A stretch of DNA of 64,000 bases, from contig CALIAZ010000003.1 of assembly GCA_938045565.1 (NCBI GenBank), positions 102,691 to 166,690 on the forward strand. The letters are read 5' to 3'. The notes under the pieces were generated by a model. It was not told the DNA's origin. It worked only from the letters and a program-made list of their open reading frames with translations, and made no database searches. Below are positions 35,483 through 44,881 of the stretch, piece after piece (position 1 is the stretch's first letter; each line of letters starts with the position of its first letter). The position numbers were made by a program, and so were the translations under genes. Source of the stretch: an uncultured Atopobium sp. GTDB taxonomy: Bacteria > Actinomycetota > Coriobacteriia > Coriobacteriales > Atopobiaceae.

Positions 35483-35512
35483 ATGGCGAGAAGAACTAGT
35501 TCTTCTCGCCAT
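35483..35512. repeat. 30-bp perfect palindrome over a stop codon
   Basis: A perfect 15+15 palindrome with no spacer, both arms holding ATGGCGAGAAGAACT. The stop codon TAG of the M42 peptidase gene (35496-35498) is at its centre. No T-run follows on either strand. It contains two copies of the recurrent octamer GGCGAGAA. Confidence 0.9.
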
Positions 35513-36557
35513 ATCCAAGGACGTACGCGCGGCACAAATTCTCGGTACCAATGATTGCATCAATGTGGCAACGCTCACGACCGTGAGTGTTGAGACATGC
35601 TGGACCAAATGCTCCACTCTTCAGATCATTACCAGAGAAGTACGCAGCGTTAGCGTCAGTTGAGAAGTGGAAGGCAACCTGCTGATTCCACTTTTCTGGC
35701 TCAACAACCTCCTGCGCACAGGCAATAAGCTTGTTGGAAACTTCCCAATCGTAAGGCGAGCGAATATCAGAAACAATGATGCCTACGTGGTGTTCATTTG
35801 AATTGTAGTCTGGACCAATGAGGGTAATGTCCAGCGATACGTACTCATCTACCTCAACAGGCAAGAATGCGCCGCCGTGACCAATCTCCTCGTACATGGG
35901 GAATGCAAACAAGGTGTTATAGAGGGGTTTCTCGCCAGACTGTGCAAGCCAACGGAGCGTATGAAGCTGCGCTGCAACACAAGCCTTATCGTCAATAAAG
36001 CGAGAAACCATATAGCCGTTGTCATACATCTCAAAGTGTGGATCAATAGCAATAACCGCGCCCTCAGAAACGCCCAGCGCACGGGCTTCCTCAGCAGAAG
36101 AAACGTCAGCAATCAACGAGATGGACATATTGTCCTCGGTGCGCTCCATGGTTCTAGCATCTTCAAAGACGTGAACAGAGTGGTGGTTGCAGATTACCTG
36201 GCCATCAACAACGGAGCCATCTCTACAGACAACGTGGCAAGTCTCGCCCTCAATGCTGTGGTAGTTGATACCGCCCAGCTGACGAACGCGTAGCGTACCG
36301 TCTGAGTTGAAGCCACGGACAATCAGGCCAATGGTATCAAGGTGGGCATTAACGCCAACGGTCTTGCTAGTATCCTTGCCTTCTACCAGGACATATGCAG
36401 TAGCCTTATTGTCAATTTGAAGCTCATAGCCTGCCTCAGCAACAAGCTCACGAAGCAGCTCGTGAATGCGCTCATAGTAGCCAACGGGACTATCACACTC
36501 AACAAGTTTCTTTATAGTGTCAATCAAATACTGTGTATCAATCTCAAAATGAGTCAT
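35496..36557 (-). CDS. M42-family metallopeptidase
   Basis: Di-zinc aminopeptidase of the M42 (glutamyl aminopeptidase/PepA-like) family, 353 residues. Metal ligands are visible: AHLDT, FIDDKA, YEEIGHGG and the C-terminal FGPACLNTHGRERCH. It should trim peptides in the cytosol. Nine bases separate it from pepT, so the two form an operon, fitting with the nearby oligopeptide importer. The last codons encode GYGEKN and form one arm of a perfect palindrome. Confidence 0.9.
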   Translation of the reverse strand: MTHFEIDTQYLIDTIKKLVECDSPVGYYERIHELLRELVAEAGYELQIDNKATAYVLVEGKDTSKTVGVNAHLDTIGLIVRGFNSDGTLRVRQLGGINYHSIEGETCHVVCRDGSVVDGQVICNHHSVHVFEDARTMERTEDNMSISLIADVSSAEEARALGVSEGAVIAIDPHFEMYDNGYMVSRFIDDKACVAAQLHTLRWLAQSGEKPLYNTLFAFPMYEEIGHGGAFLPVEVDEYVSLDITLIGPDYNSNEHHVGIIVSDIRSPYDWEVSNKLIACAQEVVEPEKWNQQVAFHFSTDANAAYFSGNDLKSGAFGPACLNTHGRERCHIDAIIGTENLCRAYVLGYGEKN

Positions 36558-36566
36558 GAAAATCTC

Positions 36567-37817
36567 CTAGTTTTGTGGATGGGTGTAGAGCTCTACCAGG
36601 TGTTCAAGCATGTCAACCATGCTCTCAAGCTCTGGGACAGGCACAAACTCTCTGACGCCGTGAGCATTGTAGTAGCAAGCAGAAAGATTAGCGCACGGGA
36701 ATCCTCTAAAGGAAAGTTGGGATCCGTCAGTGCCACCGCGCATTGGAATGCAGGTCATCTCAACACCGGTCTTCTCATATGCGGTGCGTGCATTCTCGAT
36801 TAAGTGCGCATACTCAGGCTTCAATACGATGTCAGCCAAGTTGTGATACTGGTCGTGAATCTCAACGGAAAGTACCTCGGAGCCAATCTGCTTGTTTACA
36901 TACGCTGCAGCGTCAACCATCAACTGCTTGCGGCGTTCAACCTTTGCTTGGTCATGGTCACGAATGATGTAATCAGCGCGAGCAGACTCGCAATCACCAT
37001 TGACGCGCTCCAGATAGAAGAAGCCATCATAGCCCTCAGTGAACTCAGGACGTTCCGCAGGTGGGAGCAGCTCGTGGAAGCGCATGATTGCCTCAGATGC
37101 ATTGATCATCTGGCCTTTTGCGGTACCTGTGTGAACCGAAAGTCCGTGAGCACGCACAAACACCTCAGCAGCATTGAACGTCTCGTAGCAGAACTCACCA
37201 AAGGGACCGCCGTCAATGGTGTAACCATACGCAGCACCAAAAGCGTCAAGGTCCAGAAGAGCTGCGCCGTGGCCAATCTCCTCATCAGGAACAAACGCAA
37301 GTGCAATACGTGGGTGCTTAAGCTCTGGATGCTCTTTGTAGCGAGCGAGCAAGCTGACCAGCATGGCAATGCCAGCTTTGTCATCGCCACCAAGCAGCGA
37401 CGTGCCATCAGTGGTAACCAGCTGCCAACCAACCATGTGCTCAAGCTGAGGATTTGTCTCAGGGCTGATATAGACCTCTCTGCCCTCACGATCAGAACCA
37501 ACTACTAGCTTGCCGCCCTCATACGTAACAACCTGAGGATGAACGGGATTACCCCAAGACTGCCAAGCCGTATCAATGTGGCAGCAGAAACCAAGAGTTG
37601 GAAGGTCCTCCAAACCCTTGCTTGCCGGCCAGTGAGCAACCACATAGGCGTGCTCATCAACAACTACATTTTCTGCGCCAAGTTCGCGAAGGTCAGCTGC
37701 AACAACCTCAGCCATCTGGTGCTGAGACTCAGTTGAAGGAACGGTATCTGCCGTCAGAGGATTAGACTGAGAAGAAACCTTGCAATACGCAATAAATCTA
37801 TCTAGAACGTCACTCAT
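36567..37817 (-). CDS. pepT: Peptidase T
   Basis: M20B aminotripeptidase, 416 residues, the usual length. Metal and catalytic motifs: GFCCHIDTA, TDGTSLLGGDDKAGIA, VPDEEIGHG and a C-terminal MRGGTDGSQLSFRGFP. Cleaves the N-terminal residue from tripeptides. Upstream of the M42 gene and separated from the C26 hydrolase gene by a terminator. Confidence 0.96.
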   Translation of the reverse strand: MSDVLDRFIAYCKVSSQSNPLTADTVPSTESQHQMAEVVAADLRELGAENVVVDEHAYVVAHWPASKGLEDLPTLGFCCHIDTAWQSWGNPVHPQVVTYEGGKLVVGSDREGREVYISPETNPQLEHMVGWQLVTTDGTSLLGGDDKAGIAMLVSLLARYKEHPELKHPRIALAFVPDEEIGHGAALLDLDAFGAAYGYTIDGGPFGEFCYETFNAAEVFVRAHGLSVHTGTAKGQMINASEAIMRFHELLPPAERPEFTEGYDGFFYLERVNGDCESARADYIIRDHDQAKVERRKQLMVDAAAYVNKQIGSEVLSVEIHDQYHNLADIVLKPEYAHLIENARTAYEKTGVEMTCIPMRGGTDGSQLSFRGFPCANLSACYYNAHGVREFVPVPELESMVDMLEHLVELYTHPQN

Positions 37818-37830
37818 AAAACTCCCTTAC

Positions 37831-37864
37831 AAAAACTGCGCTAACCAAATAGTTAACGCAGTTT
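37831..37864 (-). terminator. Terminator after the C26 hydrolase gene
   Basis: 13-bp stem with one wobble (AAACTGCG...CGCAGTTT), 6-base loop, followed on minus by TTTTT. It lies between the gene ending at 37879 and pepT. Confidence 0.75.
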
Positions 37865-37878
37865 AGAGTATCAATTTA

Positions 37879-38673
37879 TTAACGAGAAGACCGTGAGGCT
37901 CGTGAAGCTGTAACAAAGGATTTCCAAAGTTCGCAATCAGCCTTGCTGTATTGCCAACCATACTCTGGATGCCACTGCACACCTAGAGCAAACGTCTTGC
38001 CCTTGACCTCAGCTCCTTCAATAATGCCGTCTGAAGCATACGCAACTACATTAAGCTCAGCGGATACCTTTTTCAGAGCCTCATCGTGATACGAGTTTGC
38101 TTGAATGTCTTCAACCTTACCCAGAGCGTTGTACAGCAAAGAATCTTTTTGAACATGAACAGCATGAGCTGGATGGTACAAATTTGCCGAATGAGTCCAG
38201 AATGCATGATTTTCTGTTGGTTCAAGGGTATGCAAATCTTGTACAAGCGTACCGCCCAGCACAACGTTTAAAAGCTGAAGGCCACGGCAAATAGCAAGTA
38301 GAGGTTTATCTGCAGCAAGCACCTGCTTTACCAGCTCAAACTCAAGCGCATCTCGTATAGGACACAAACGATCAAGGTCGCGTGGCTCTTCTCCCCAATT
38401 GCGAGGGTCAACATCATGACCACCAGTAAGGCAGAAGCCGTCACACATCTCAACAAACTGACCAATAACCTCTGGGTCTTCTGTTAGAGGCATCATGATT
38501 GGGATGCCGCCAGCTGCAAGAATGGCATCAAACTGAATTTGTGCTACAGAAGCAGAATCAGAAAAGTTCTCTTCAGGCATCCAGCGAGGAGTTACACAGA
38601 TAAGAGGGCGCTTAGAAGCAGGAAGCTTTGGAACATCACTAAATGCATCTTTGACTATATCTGGAATAACCAC
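37879..38673 (-). CDS. Class I glutamine amidotransferase-like hydrolase (C26, PuuD-like)
   Basis: A 264-residue protein of the peptidase C26 family, whose members hydrolyse gamma-glutamyl-GABA or related gamma-glutamyl compounds. Nucleophile Cys129 in AICRGLQLLNVVLGG; His-Glu in VQWHPEYGW; FCLTGGHDVDP. The start is GTG at 38673 with AGAGGA about five bases before. It is divergent from an oligopeptide-binding gene; the two share a 233-base promoter region. Confidence 0.85.
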   Translation of the reverse strand: MVIPDIVKDAFSDVPKLPASKRPLICVTPRWMPEENFSDSASVAQIQFDAILAAGGIPIMMPLTEDPEVIGQFVEMCDGFCLTGGHDVDPRNWGEEPRDLDRLCPIRDALEFELVKQVLAADKPLLAICRGLQLLNVVLGGTLVQDLHTLEPTENHAFWTHSANLYHPAHAVHVQKDSLLYNALGKVEDIQANSYHDEALKKVSAELNVVAYASDGIIEGAEVKGKTFALGVQWHPEYGWQYSKADCELWKSFVTASRASRSSR

Positions 38674-38796
38674 AAAATCCTCTTAACACTCTGCTCTTTG
38701 ACCTACATTACACAAAGGTTGGCCCTTTTTGAGTCTTTGACTTTATCGCTTTTGCGTTTTTCATGCCACCCTGACAACTCTTCCTCCACAATGTTT

Positions 38797-38810
38797 TTTC
38801 ATTAATGAAA
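38797..38810 (+). promoter_or_regulatory. Palindromic operator candidate TTTCATTAATGAAA
   Basis: Perfect 14-bp palindrome in the divergent region between the C26 hydrolase and the plus-strand binding-protein gene, about 20 bases before a TACAAT minus-10-like hexamer. A binding protein is not identified. Confidence 0.4.
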
Positions 38811-38906
38811 CATTTTTCTGTATTGCGTACAATCAATTTGGGTATTAAGAAGCCAGTTCTTTACATTTAAGCTTCATATTTTGAAGATGCAAACGGAAGG
38901 CGCCCT

Positions 38907-40511
38907 ATGAAAGAGCACGTATTTAATAACCTTTCCCGTAAAACATTCTTACGTGGATCTTTGGCGGCTGCCGTTGCCGCCGGTTCTGCTTCACTACTTT
39001 CTGCTTGTGGCGGTTCAGCTGGCGGAGACGCAGAGAAAAAGGTACTGCGCTTTGGTGTAAACAACCCAAAGGTAACCTTTGATACTCAGAAGACTTCTGG
39101 TTCTGTTGGTGTATCTGAGGCAGTTGCAGAGTCTTTGCTGGTACTTAATCCAGACACAAAAGAGATTGAGCCAAACCTGGTAACCGGCCTTCCTACTGTC
39201 TCTGAAGATGGCCTTACCTACTCATATGAGCTTAAGGATGGCATCAAATTCCACAATGGAGAGACCCTTAAGTCCTCTGACGTTAAATACACCTTCACGC
39301 GTATGTTCTTGCCTGCTACTAAGGCAACCTCAATTGACTCGTACGCATACATCGAGGGTGCTAAAGACATAATTGCCGGCACAACAGAAGAGCTTTCTGG
39401 TGTTGTTATTAAGGATGACCGTCACTTTGATATTAAGCTGACACAGCCTTATTCAACCTTTAATGCAATCATGGCTCAGTTCTACGCTGTTATCTACCCA
39501 GAGAAGGCTTGCAAAGAAGCCGGTGAAGCTTGGGGCACTGAGACCAACTTCATTGGTACCGGTGCTTACAAGCTTGTCTCTAATGACAGCACCACAGAAG
39601 TTGTTCTTGAGGGATTTGCTGACTACCATGAGGGCAAGCCTGGTCTGGATGAGCTCAGATTTGTCTACATTGACGACGCTAACACCCGTATTCTTAACTA
39701 CAAGAACAATGATGTTGACCTGGTCTTTATTTCTCAGTCTCTTATCCAGCAGTACCAAAATGATGAGTCTATTTCCAAAGAGATTGTCAACTACACACCT
39801 GCATCCACGCAGTTTGTAAACCTGAACCTTAAGAGCGAGAACCTCAAAGATGTCCGCGTTCGTCAGGCTCTCTCTATGGCAATTGATAGAGACACCATTT
39901 GTAGCACCATTCTTTCTGGTGTTGCAAAGCCTGCTAAGTCGTTTATCCCATCTTCTGAGACCGGCTACAACGAGTCCGCTCCAGAGTTTGAGTACAACGT
40001 AGACAAGGCAAAGCAGCTTCTTGCAGAGGCTGGTGTTTCTAACCTCACTCTTAACGCACAGGTCAGAAGCCAGGATCAGAACCTCATGGTTGCCCTTCAG
40101 GATGCTTGGTCAAAGATTGGCGTTACCTGTAACGTAAGCGTTATTGACTCTGGTGTTTGGAGCGACGCACGTACTAACGGTGACCTTGAAGTCACTCTTG
40201 TTACCTGGTCTACCCTCTCCTTCCAGGGTGTTGAGCACATGGGCTCCTACTTCCGCTCTGACCGCGCCGCAAAGAAGTCTTCCTTCTACAACAGCACCGA
40301 GTTTGACAACCTGGTTGACCAGGCTCGCCTTACCGTTAATAACAACGACAAGGTACTTGAGCTCACCCGTCAGGCAGATAGCCTCATGACTCACACTGAC
40401 TACGCATGCTTGCCTATTGACTGGCCACAGATGCCTTACGTCTTGAAGCCAGAGTTTACGGGCCTCAGCGTTCTGGTTAACCCTCACTTCGATAAGGTTC
40501 AGAAGAAGTAA
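38907..40511 (+). CDS. Oligopeptide-type substrate-binding lipoprotein
   Basis: Family 5 binding protein, 534 residues. Leader LSRKTFLRG (twin-arginine-like, RK) and lipobox LLSAC. YSYELKDGIKFHNGETLKSS and RVRQALSMAIDRD are family segments. It is clearly related to the binding protein at 44882-46528 (shared WGTGTN/WGTETN..IGTGAYK, NLNLK.., AAKKSSFYN). It is convergent with the transporter genes and followed by its own terminator, so it may be an additional receptor for the same transporter. Confidence 0.88.
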   Translation: MKEHVFNNLSRKTFLRGSLAAAVAAGSASLLSACGGSAGGDAEKKVLRFGVNNPKVTFDTQKTSGSVGVSEAVAESLLVLNPDTKEIEPNLVTGLPTVSEDGLTYSYELKDGIKFHNGETLKSSDVKYTFTRMFLPATKATSIDSYAYIEGAKDIIAGTTEELSGVVIKDDRHFDIKLTQPYSTFNAIMAQFYAVIYPEKACKEAGEAWGTETNFIGTGAYKLVSNDSTTEVVLEGFADYHEGKPGLDELRFVYIDDANTRILNYKNNDVDLVFISQSLIQQYQNDESISKEIVNYTPASTQFVNLNLKSENLKDVRVRQALSMAIDRDTICSTILSGVAKPAKSFIPSSETGYNESAPEFEYNVDKAKQLLAEAGVSNLTLNAQVRSQDQNLMVALQDAWSKIGVTCNVSVIDSGVWSDARTNGDLEVTLVTWSTLSFQGVEHMGSYFRSDRAAKKSSFYNSTEFDNLVDQARLTVNNNDKVLELTRQADSLMTHTDYACLPIDWPQMPYVLKPEFTGLSVLVNPHFDKVQKK

Positions 40512-40532
40512 AGTTTCCTACACGCAAAACTG

Positions 40533-40568
40533 AAGGCGAGAAGATCAATTGGTCTTCTCGCCTTTTTT
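40533..40568 (+). terminator. Terminator of the binding-protein gene
   Basis: Perfect 12-bp stem AAGGCGAGAAGA / TCTTCTCGCCTT with an 8-base loop and six T residues on plus. It carries two copies of the octamer GGCGAGAA. It probably also serves the convergent dppF-like gene on minus. Confidence 0.9.
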
Positions 40569-40607
40569 GTGTTTGTATGCCGTTTTAAGACACGACAATA
40601 AGATGCG

Positions 40608-41720
40608 CTACTCGAAAATCTTCTCCTCAAGGTGCGCTTCTTCTACGGCCTTCTGAGCCGCCTCAATAGCGTGAGCCACCTGTGGTGTACGGTCAGCGTC
40701 AGAGAGCGATGTGTCGTACAGGTGGCAAGCGCAGAAGTGACCTGGCTCAGCCTCGATACGCTCAGGAATGCGCTCGGAGCAAACCTTCATTGCCTTAGGG
40801 CAGCGCGTGTGGAATACGCAACCTGAAGGTGGATTGGCAGGACTTGGAACGTCACCTTGAAGAATGCGCTTTTCCTGGATACGCTCGTGGCGAATACGAG
40901 GAATAACGTCCAAAAGTGCCTGAGTGTATGGGTGCAAAGGACGCTCAAAGAGGGCGTCTTTGGTGGCAAACTCCATCTGGTGACCCAGATACATGACCAT
41001 AACAGTATCAGCAATGTGGCGAACAACGGAAAGGTCATGGCTAATAAAGATGTATGCCAGACCGTGGTCCTTCTGAAGCTCTTCAAGCAAGTTGATTACC
41101 TTGGCCTGAACAGAAACGTCCAAAGCAGAAACAGGCTCATCGCAGACAACAATTTCTGGCTCAAGCACAATAGCGCGAGCAATACCAATACGCTGGCGCT
41201 GACCGCCCGAGAACTCGTGAGGGTAGCGGTACTTGAACTCAAGGTTAAGGCCAACTTCCTCCATTACCTCTTCAATGCGAGCATCACGCTCTGCCTTTGT
41301 TTTATAGGTGCCTGCAATATCAATAGGCTCGCCAATGATATCCATGACCGTCATACGAGGGTTCAGTGAGCTGTAAGGATCCTGGAAGATAAGCTTCATC
41401 TTCTGACGGGCTCGCTTGAGATCTTCGCCCTTAAGCGAGGTAAAATCCTCTCCATCAAGCTCAACCGTACCAGAGGTTGGCTCGGTAAGGCGCAGCACGC
41501 ACTTGCCAGTAGTGGATTTTCCGCAGCCAGACTCACCAACAATGGCCAAGGTCTCTTTGCGCCTGAGCTCAAACGAAACATCCTCAACAGCATGAACGGA
41601 AGCGTTAGAACGACCAAAAACACCGTTTTTAATAGGGAATCGCTTAACCAAGTTCTTTACGGACAAGATGGTTTTCTCGCCAGAAAGGTCCTTGACCTCT
41701 GTGTTCTTCTCTTCTGCCAT
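40608..41720 (-). CDS. Oligopeptide ABC transporter ATPase (DppF/OppF)
   Basis: ATPase of 370 residues: Walker A GESGCGKST (62-70), LSGGQ in HEFSGGQRQR form (Phe instead of Leu), Walker B VVCDEP, and the C-terminal zinc/Fe-S-like Cys motif of the oligopeptide class (GCVFHTRCPKAMKVC). Last gene of the minus-strand transporter operon, two bases after the DppD-like gene. Confidence 0.92.
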   Translation of the reverse strand: MAEEKNTEVKDLSGEKTILSVKNLVKRFPIKNGVFGRSNASVHAVEDVSFELRRKETLAIVGESGCGKSTTGKCVLRLTEPTSGTVELDGEDFTSLKGEDLKRARQKMKLIFQDPYSSLNPRMTVMDIIGEPIDIAGTYKTKAERDARIEEVMEEVGLNLEFKYRYPHEFSGGQRQRIGIARAIVLEPEIVVCDEPVSALDVSVQAKVINLLEELQKDHGLAYIFISHDLSVVRHIADTVMVMYLGHQMEFATKDALFERPLHPYTQALLDVIPRIRHERIQEKRILQGDVPSPANPPSGCVFHTRCPKAMKVCSERIPERIEAEPGHFCACHLYDTSLSDADRTPQVAHAIEAAQKAVEEAHLEEKIFE

Positions 41721-41722
41721 GA

Positions 41723-42889
41723 CTACTCACCCCACTCATCAGTGTATTTCCAACAGCTGACAGTATGGCAATTGTCTTCACCAACAGCAGTCAAGCTAGG
41801 ACGACGATTCTTACAAATGTCCTTAGCAAACGGACAACGTGGATGGAATGGGCAACCAGAAGGCATGTGCGAAAGCATAGGAACGCTACCAGGAATTGCA
41901 TAGAGTTCCTTGGTGCGCTCGTCAAACGATGGAATGGACGCAATCAAGCCCTGAGCATAAGGGTGCAGAGGGTTAGTAAAGAGCTCTGCAGACTGCGCAT
42001 ACTCAACGCGATGACCAGCGTACATGACAAGAACCCAGTCAGCCATCTCGGAAACAACACCCATGTCGTGTGTAATCAACATGACAGCGGTGCCCAAATC
42101 TTGCTTCATGCGATCGATAATCTGCAGAATCTGTGCCTGAACTGTTACGTCAAGAGCGGTTGTTGGCTCGTCGCAGATAAGCAGTGATGGCTGGCAGGCA
42201 AGTGCCATAGCAATCATGACACGCTGACGCATACCGCCAGAAAGCTCATGTGGATATGACAAGAAGATCTTCTCTGGTGCAGGAATGCCCACCAGCTTGA
42301 TCATATCAAGGGCCTTCTGATCTGCCTCCTGTTTGCTCATGTTGGGATTATGAACAAGGATGCCCTCACGAATCTGAAGACCAGATTTCATAACAGGGTT
42401 CAAGGAGGTCATAGGCTCCTGGAAAATCATGCCAATGCGATTACCGCGGAAGTCACGCATGCCACCACGAGGAAGCTGCGTTAAATCAGTTCCCTCAAAA
42501 ATTATTTCTCCGCCGGTAATCTGTGCAGGAGGTGTAGGAAGCAGTCCCATGACCGACAATGCCGTCATGGACTTACCACAGCCAGACTCTCCTACTACCG
42601 CAAGAGTCTCGCCTTTACGCATAATAAACGAGAGGTCACTTACTGCAGGAAGTGCGCCATCTTCGGTGAAAAGCGTAACATCAAGATGATTAACGTCGAG
42701 AAGAACGTTCTTCTTGCACTGCTCTTCTCGCTCCTTTTGAGCGGTTTCTTGTGCAAGTTTGCGCTCCTCAAGGCTGCAAAATTGCACAGACTGTCCATTT
42801 GGACCCTCAATAGCATGCTCGAATGTTGCATCTGCAACCTCAGTTGCCTGATCATTTTCTTGTGCAAGAGCATCTGTATTTTCTGCCAT
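41723..42889 (-). CDS. Oligopeptide ABC transporter ATPase (DppD/OppD)
   Basis: ATPase of 388 residues with Walker A GESGCGKS (100-107), LSGG (HELSGGMRQRV), Walker B LICDEP, and the C-terminal Cys motif GCPFHPRCPFAKDIC. A charged N-terminal extension of about 60 residues, rich in Glu and Gln, precedes the ABC fold. Start 42889 is fixed by AAAGGAGGT upstream; the longer frame to 43045 would overlap the permease gene. Confidence 0.92.
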   Translation of the reverse strand: MAENTDALAQENDQATEVADATFEHAIEGPNGQSVQFCSLEERKLAQETAQKEREEQCKKNVLLDVNHLDVTLFTEDGALPAVSDLSFIMRKGETLAVVGESGCGKSMTALSVMGLLPTPPAQITGGEIIFEGTDLTQLPRGGMRDFRGNRIGMIFQEPMTSLNPVMKSGLQIREGILVHNPNMSKQEADQKALDMIKLVGIPAPEKIFLSYPHELSGGMRQRVMIAMALACQPSLLICDEPTTALDVTVQAQILQIIDRMKQDLGTAVMLITHDMGVVSEMADWVLVMYAGHRVEYAQSAELFTNPLHPYAQGLIASIPSFDERTKELYAIPGSVPMLSHMPSGCPFHPRCPFAKDICKNRRPSLTAVGEDNCHTVSCWKYTDEWGE

Positions 42890-42905
42890 AAACGTAACCT
42901 CCTTT

Positions 42906-43862
42906 CTAAGAACGCATCTTTGGATCAAGGGCGTCGCGGAGTGCGTCGCCAAGTAAATTGAAAGACATAACCGTAATGATGATGACAATACCTGGGGCAA
43001 TACTGTAGAGAGGCTGTGATGCAAGGTATGGCTGAGAGGCTGCAATCATTTGACCCCAGCTTGCCTCAGGTGGCTGAACACCCAATCCCAAGAACGACAG
43101 CGTTGCCTCAGAAAGAATTGCACTTGGAATGCCCAAGGTAGAAACAACAATCAGCGTAGAAATGCAGTTAGGAAGCAAGTGCTTCATGATGATGCGGAAG
43201 CTGTTACCACCAGACAAAATACAAGACTGAATGTATTCAGAATTCTTTAGGCGCATAACATCGCCTCGAATCAGCCTTGCCGTGGTTGTCCACATCAAAA
43301 GACCCAGCGCAATATAGAGATTAATAAGACCTGGACCCATAACAAACATAATTAAAATTGCAAAAAGCAAGAATGGGAAGCTGGAAAAAACCTGAATGAT
43401 AAAGGAAACAACTGCATCAACCCAGCGACCATAATATCCAGCTGCAACTCCCGCAACAAAGCCAATAAAGAGGGCAATAGCCTGCGAAATAATACCAACA
43501 GATAGAGAAATCTGGCAGCCGTAAATAATACGAGAAAGAATATCTCGGCCATACTCATCAGTGCCAAGCAGGTGTGCAAACGTTGGATTCTGGTTCTGAA
43601 TTGCCAGGTTTTGATCCTTGTAGCTATAAGGAGCAAGGATTGGAGCAAGGATTGCAATAATAGCCAGAAGCAAAACAATACCCAAGCAAATCATACCCAG
43701 CTTATTTTTCTTAAAAATGTTCCAGCTAACCTGCCAATAGCTCTGCGCACGGACCTTTCCAGTGGCAGCCTGTTCCGCTTCTTGAACCTTGGCGGCATCC
43801 TCAAGTACAGCTTCAGTCTTTTGGACCTTCTCGCTATTTTTATCACTTGTAAACAAAGCCAT
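42906..43862 (-). CDS. Oligopeptide ABC transporter permease (DppC/OppC)
   Basis: Permease of 318 residues with an extended cytosolic N-terminus (about 45 residues) and six TM segments; GTDEYGRDILSRIIYG and SFLGLGVQPPEASWG are DppC hallmarks. Its ATG overlaps the previous stop as TAATG. With the DppB partner it forms the membrane pore. Confidence 0.93.
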   Translation of the reverse strand: MALFTSDKNSEKVQKTEAVLEDAAKVQEAEQAATGKVRAQSYWQVSWNIFKKNKLGMICLGIVLLLAIIAILAPILAPYSYKDQNLAIQNQNPTFAHLLGTDEYGRDILSRIIYGCQISLSVGIISQAIALFIGFVAGVAAGYYGRWVDAVVSFIIQVFSSFPFLLFAILIMFVMGPGLINLYIALGLLMWTTTARLIRGDVMRLKNSEYIQSCILSGGNSFRIIMKHLLPNCISTLIVVSTLGIPSAILSEATLSFLGLGVQPPEASWGQMIAASQPYLASQPLYSIAPGIVIIITVMSFNLLGDALRDALDPKMRS

Positions 43863-44797
43863 TACTCTGATGCCTCCTCTCCAAGACGAATGCGTGGATC
43901 AACTACCGCGTACAAAATATCAACAAGCAAATAGATAACAACGCAGATAATTGCCACGTACATGACACTACCCTGAATCAACGGCAGGTCACGAGCATTA
44001 ATTGCATCGATAAGCAGCTTACCCATACCGTTCATGTTGAAGATCTGCTCAATGATGATGGAACCGGTAAGGATGTCTCCCAGCTGAGATCCAGCAATGG
44101 TAATAATTGGGATAAGAGCATTTCTGAGCGCATGCCTCAAAACAATAGCGGAGCGCTTAAGGCCCTTAGCTTCAGCAGTTCTAATATAGTCCTGATTTAA
44201 TACATCCAGCATGCTAGTCCTGGTCACACGAGCAATACTTGCCGCATAACGAGAGCCCAACGCAATAACAGGAAGAACGTAGGCGGATGGCGTTTTAACA
44301 CCAGACAGCGGGAACCACTTAAGCGTTAAAGCAAAAATAATCTGAAGCACTAATGCCACCCAGAATGAAGGAGCAGAAATGCCAAAGATTGCAGCAGACA
44401 TAAGCGTTCTATCAAGCCATTTTCCATGGTTTACTGCGGCAAGAATACCCATCAAAAGACCAAGTACTATGGCAAAAAGATACGCAAACACTGCTAAGCG
44501 TAGCGTAACTCCCAAAGCCTTAGTCAGAAGAGCAATGACAGGTCGCTTCTGAGTGTAAGAAGTTCCAAAATCTCCACCAAGCATTTTTACAAACCAGTTT
44601 GCGTACTGCTCTGGAATTGGCTTATCAAGACCCATCGTGTGACGGACCTGTTGAACAGTAGCCTCATCAGCCATATCGCCCATCATGACTCGTACTGGAT
44701 CACCTGGGACAATGTTCAAGACAAAAAACGTTAAAGCAGAAATGCAAACTACAACGCTCACTGCTTGAAGGATTCGTTTGATTAGAAACGATCTCAC
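43862..44797 (-). CDS. Oligopeptide ABC transporter permease (DppB/OppB)
   Basis: Permease of 311 residues with six TM segments; N-terminal MRSFLIKRILQAVSVVVCI, GDPVRVMMGD and GKLLIDAINARDLPLIQG are typical. GGAG lies upstream, and a GGGGAGAGG stretch is a few bases further, so its ribosome site could pair with the CCTCTCC loops of the RNAs described near 52025 and 57493. A hairpin separates it from the binding-protein gene. Confidence 0.92.
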   Translation of the reverse strand: MRSFLIKRILQAVSVVVCISALTFFVLNIVPGDPVRVMMGDMADEATVQQVRHTMGLDKPIPEQYANWFVKMLGGDFGTSYTQKRPVIALLTKALGVTLRLAVFAYLFAIVLGLLMGILAAVNHGKWLDRTLMSAAIFGISAPSFWVALVLQIIFALTLKWFPLSGVKTPSAYVLPVIALGSRYAASIARVTRTSMLDVLNQDYIRTAEAKGLKRSAIVLRHALRNALIPIITIAGSQLGDILTGSIIIEQIFNMNGMGKLLIDAINARDLPLIQGSVMYVAIICVVIYLLVDILYAVVDPRIRLGEEASE

Positions 44798-44826
44798 TCC
44801 TGAGCTCCTCTCCCCTCAAGAAAATG

Positions 44827-44857
44827 AAGCGGCATCCAAGAACCTTAGATGCCGCTT
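44827..44857 (-). other. Intercistronic hairpin after the binding-protein gene
   Basis: 10-bp perfect stem AAGCGGCATC / GATGCCGCTT with an 11-base loop between binding protein and permease. A short CATTTTC follows on minus. It likely attenuates or stabilises, giving more binding protein than membrane subunits. Confidence 0.6.
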
Positions 44858-44881
44858 TAAAGTTTATAGCAAGTTTGCTAC

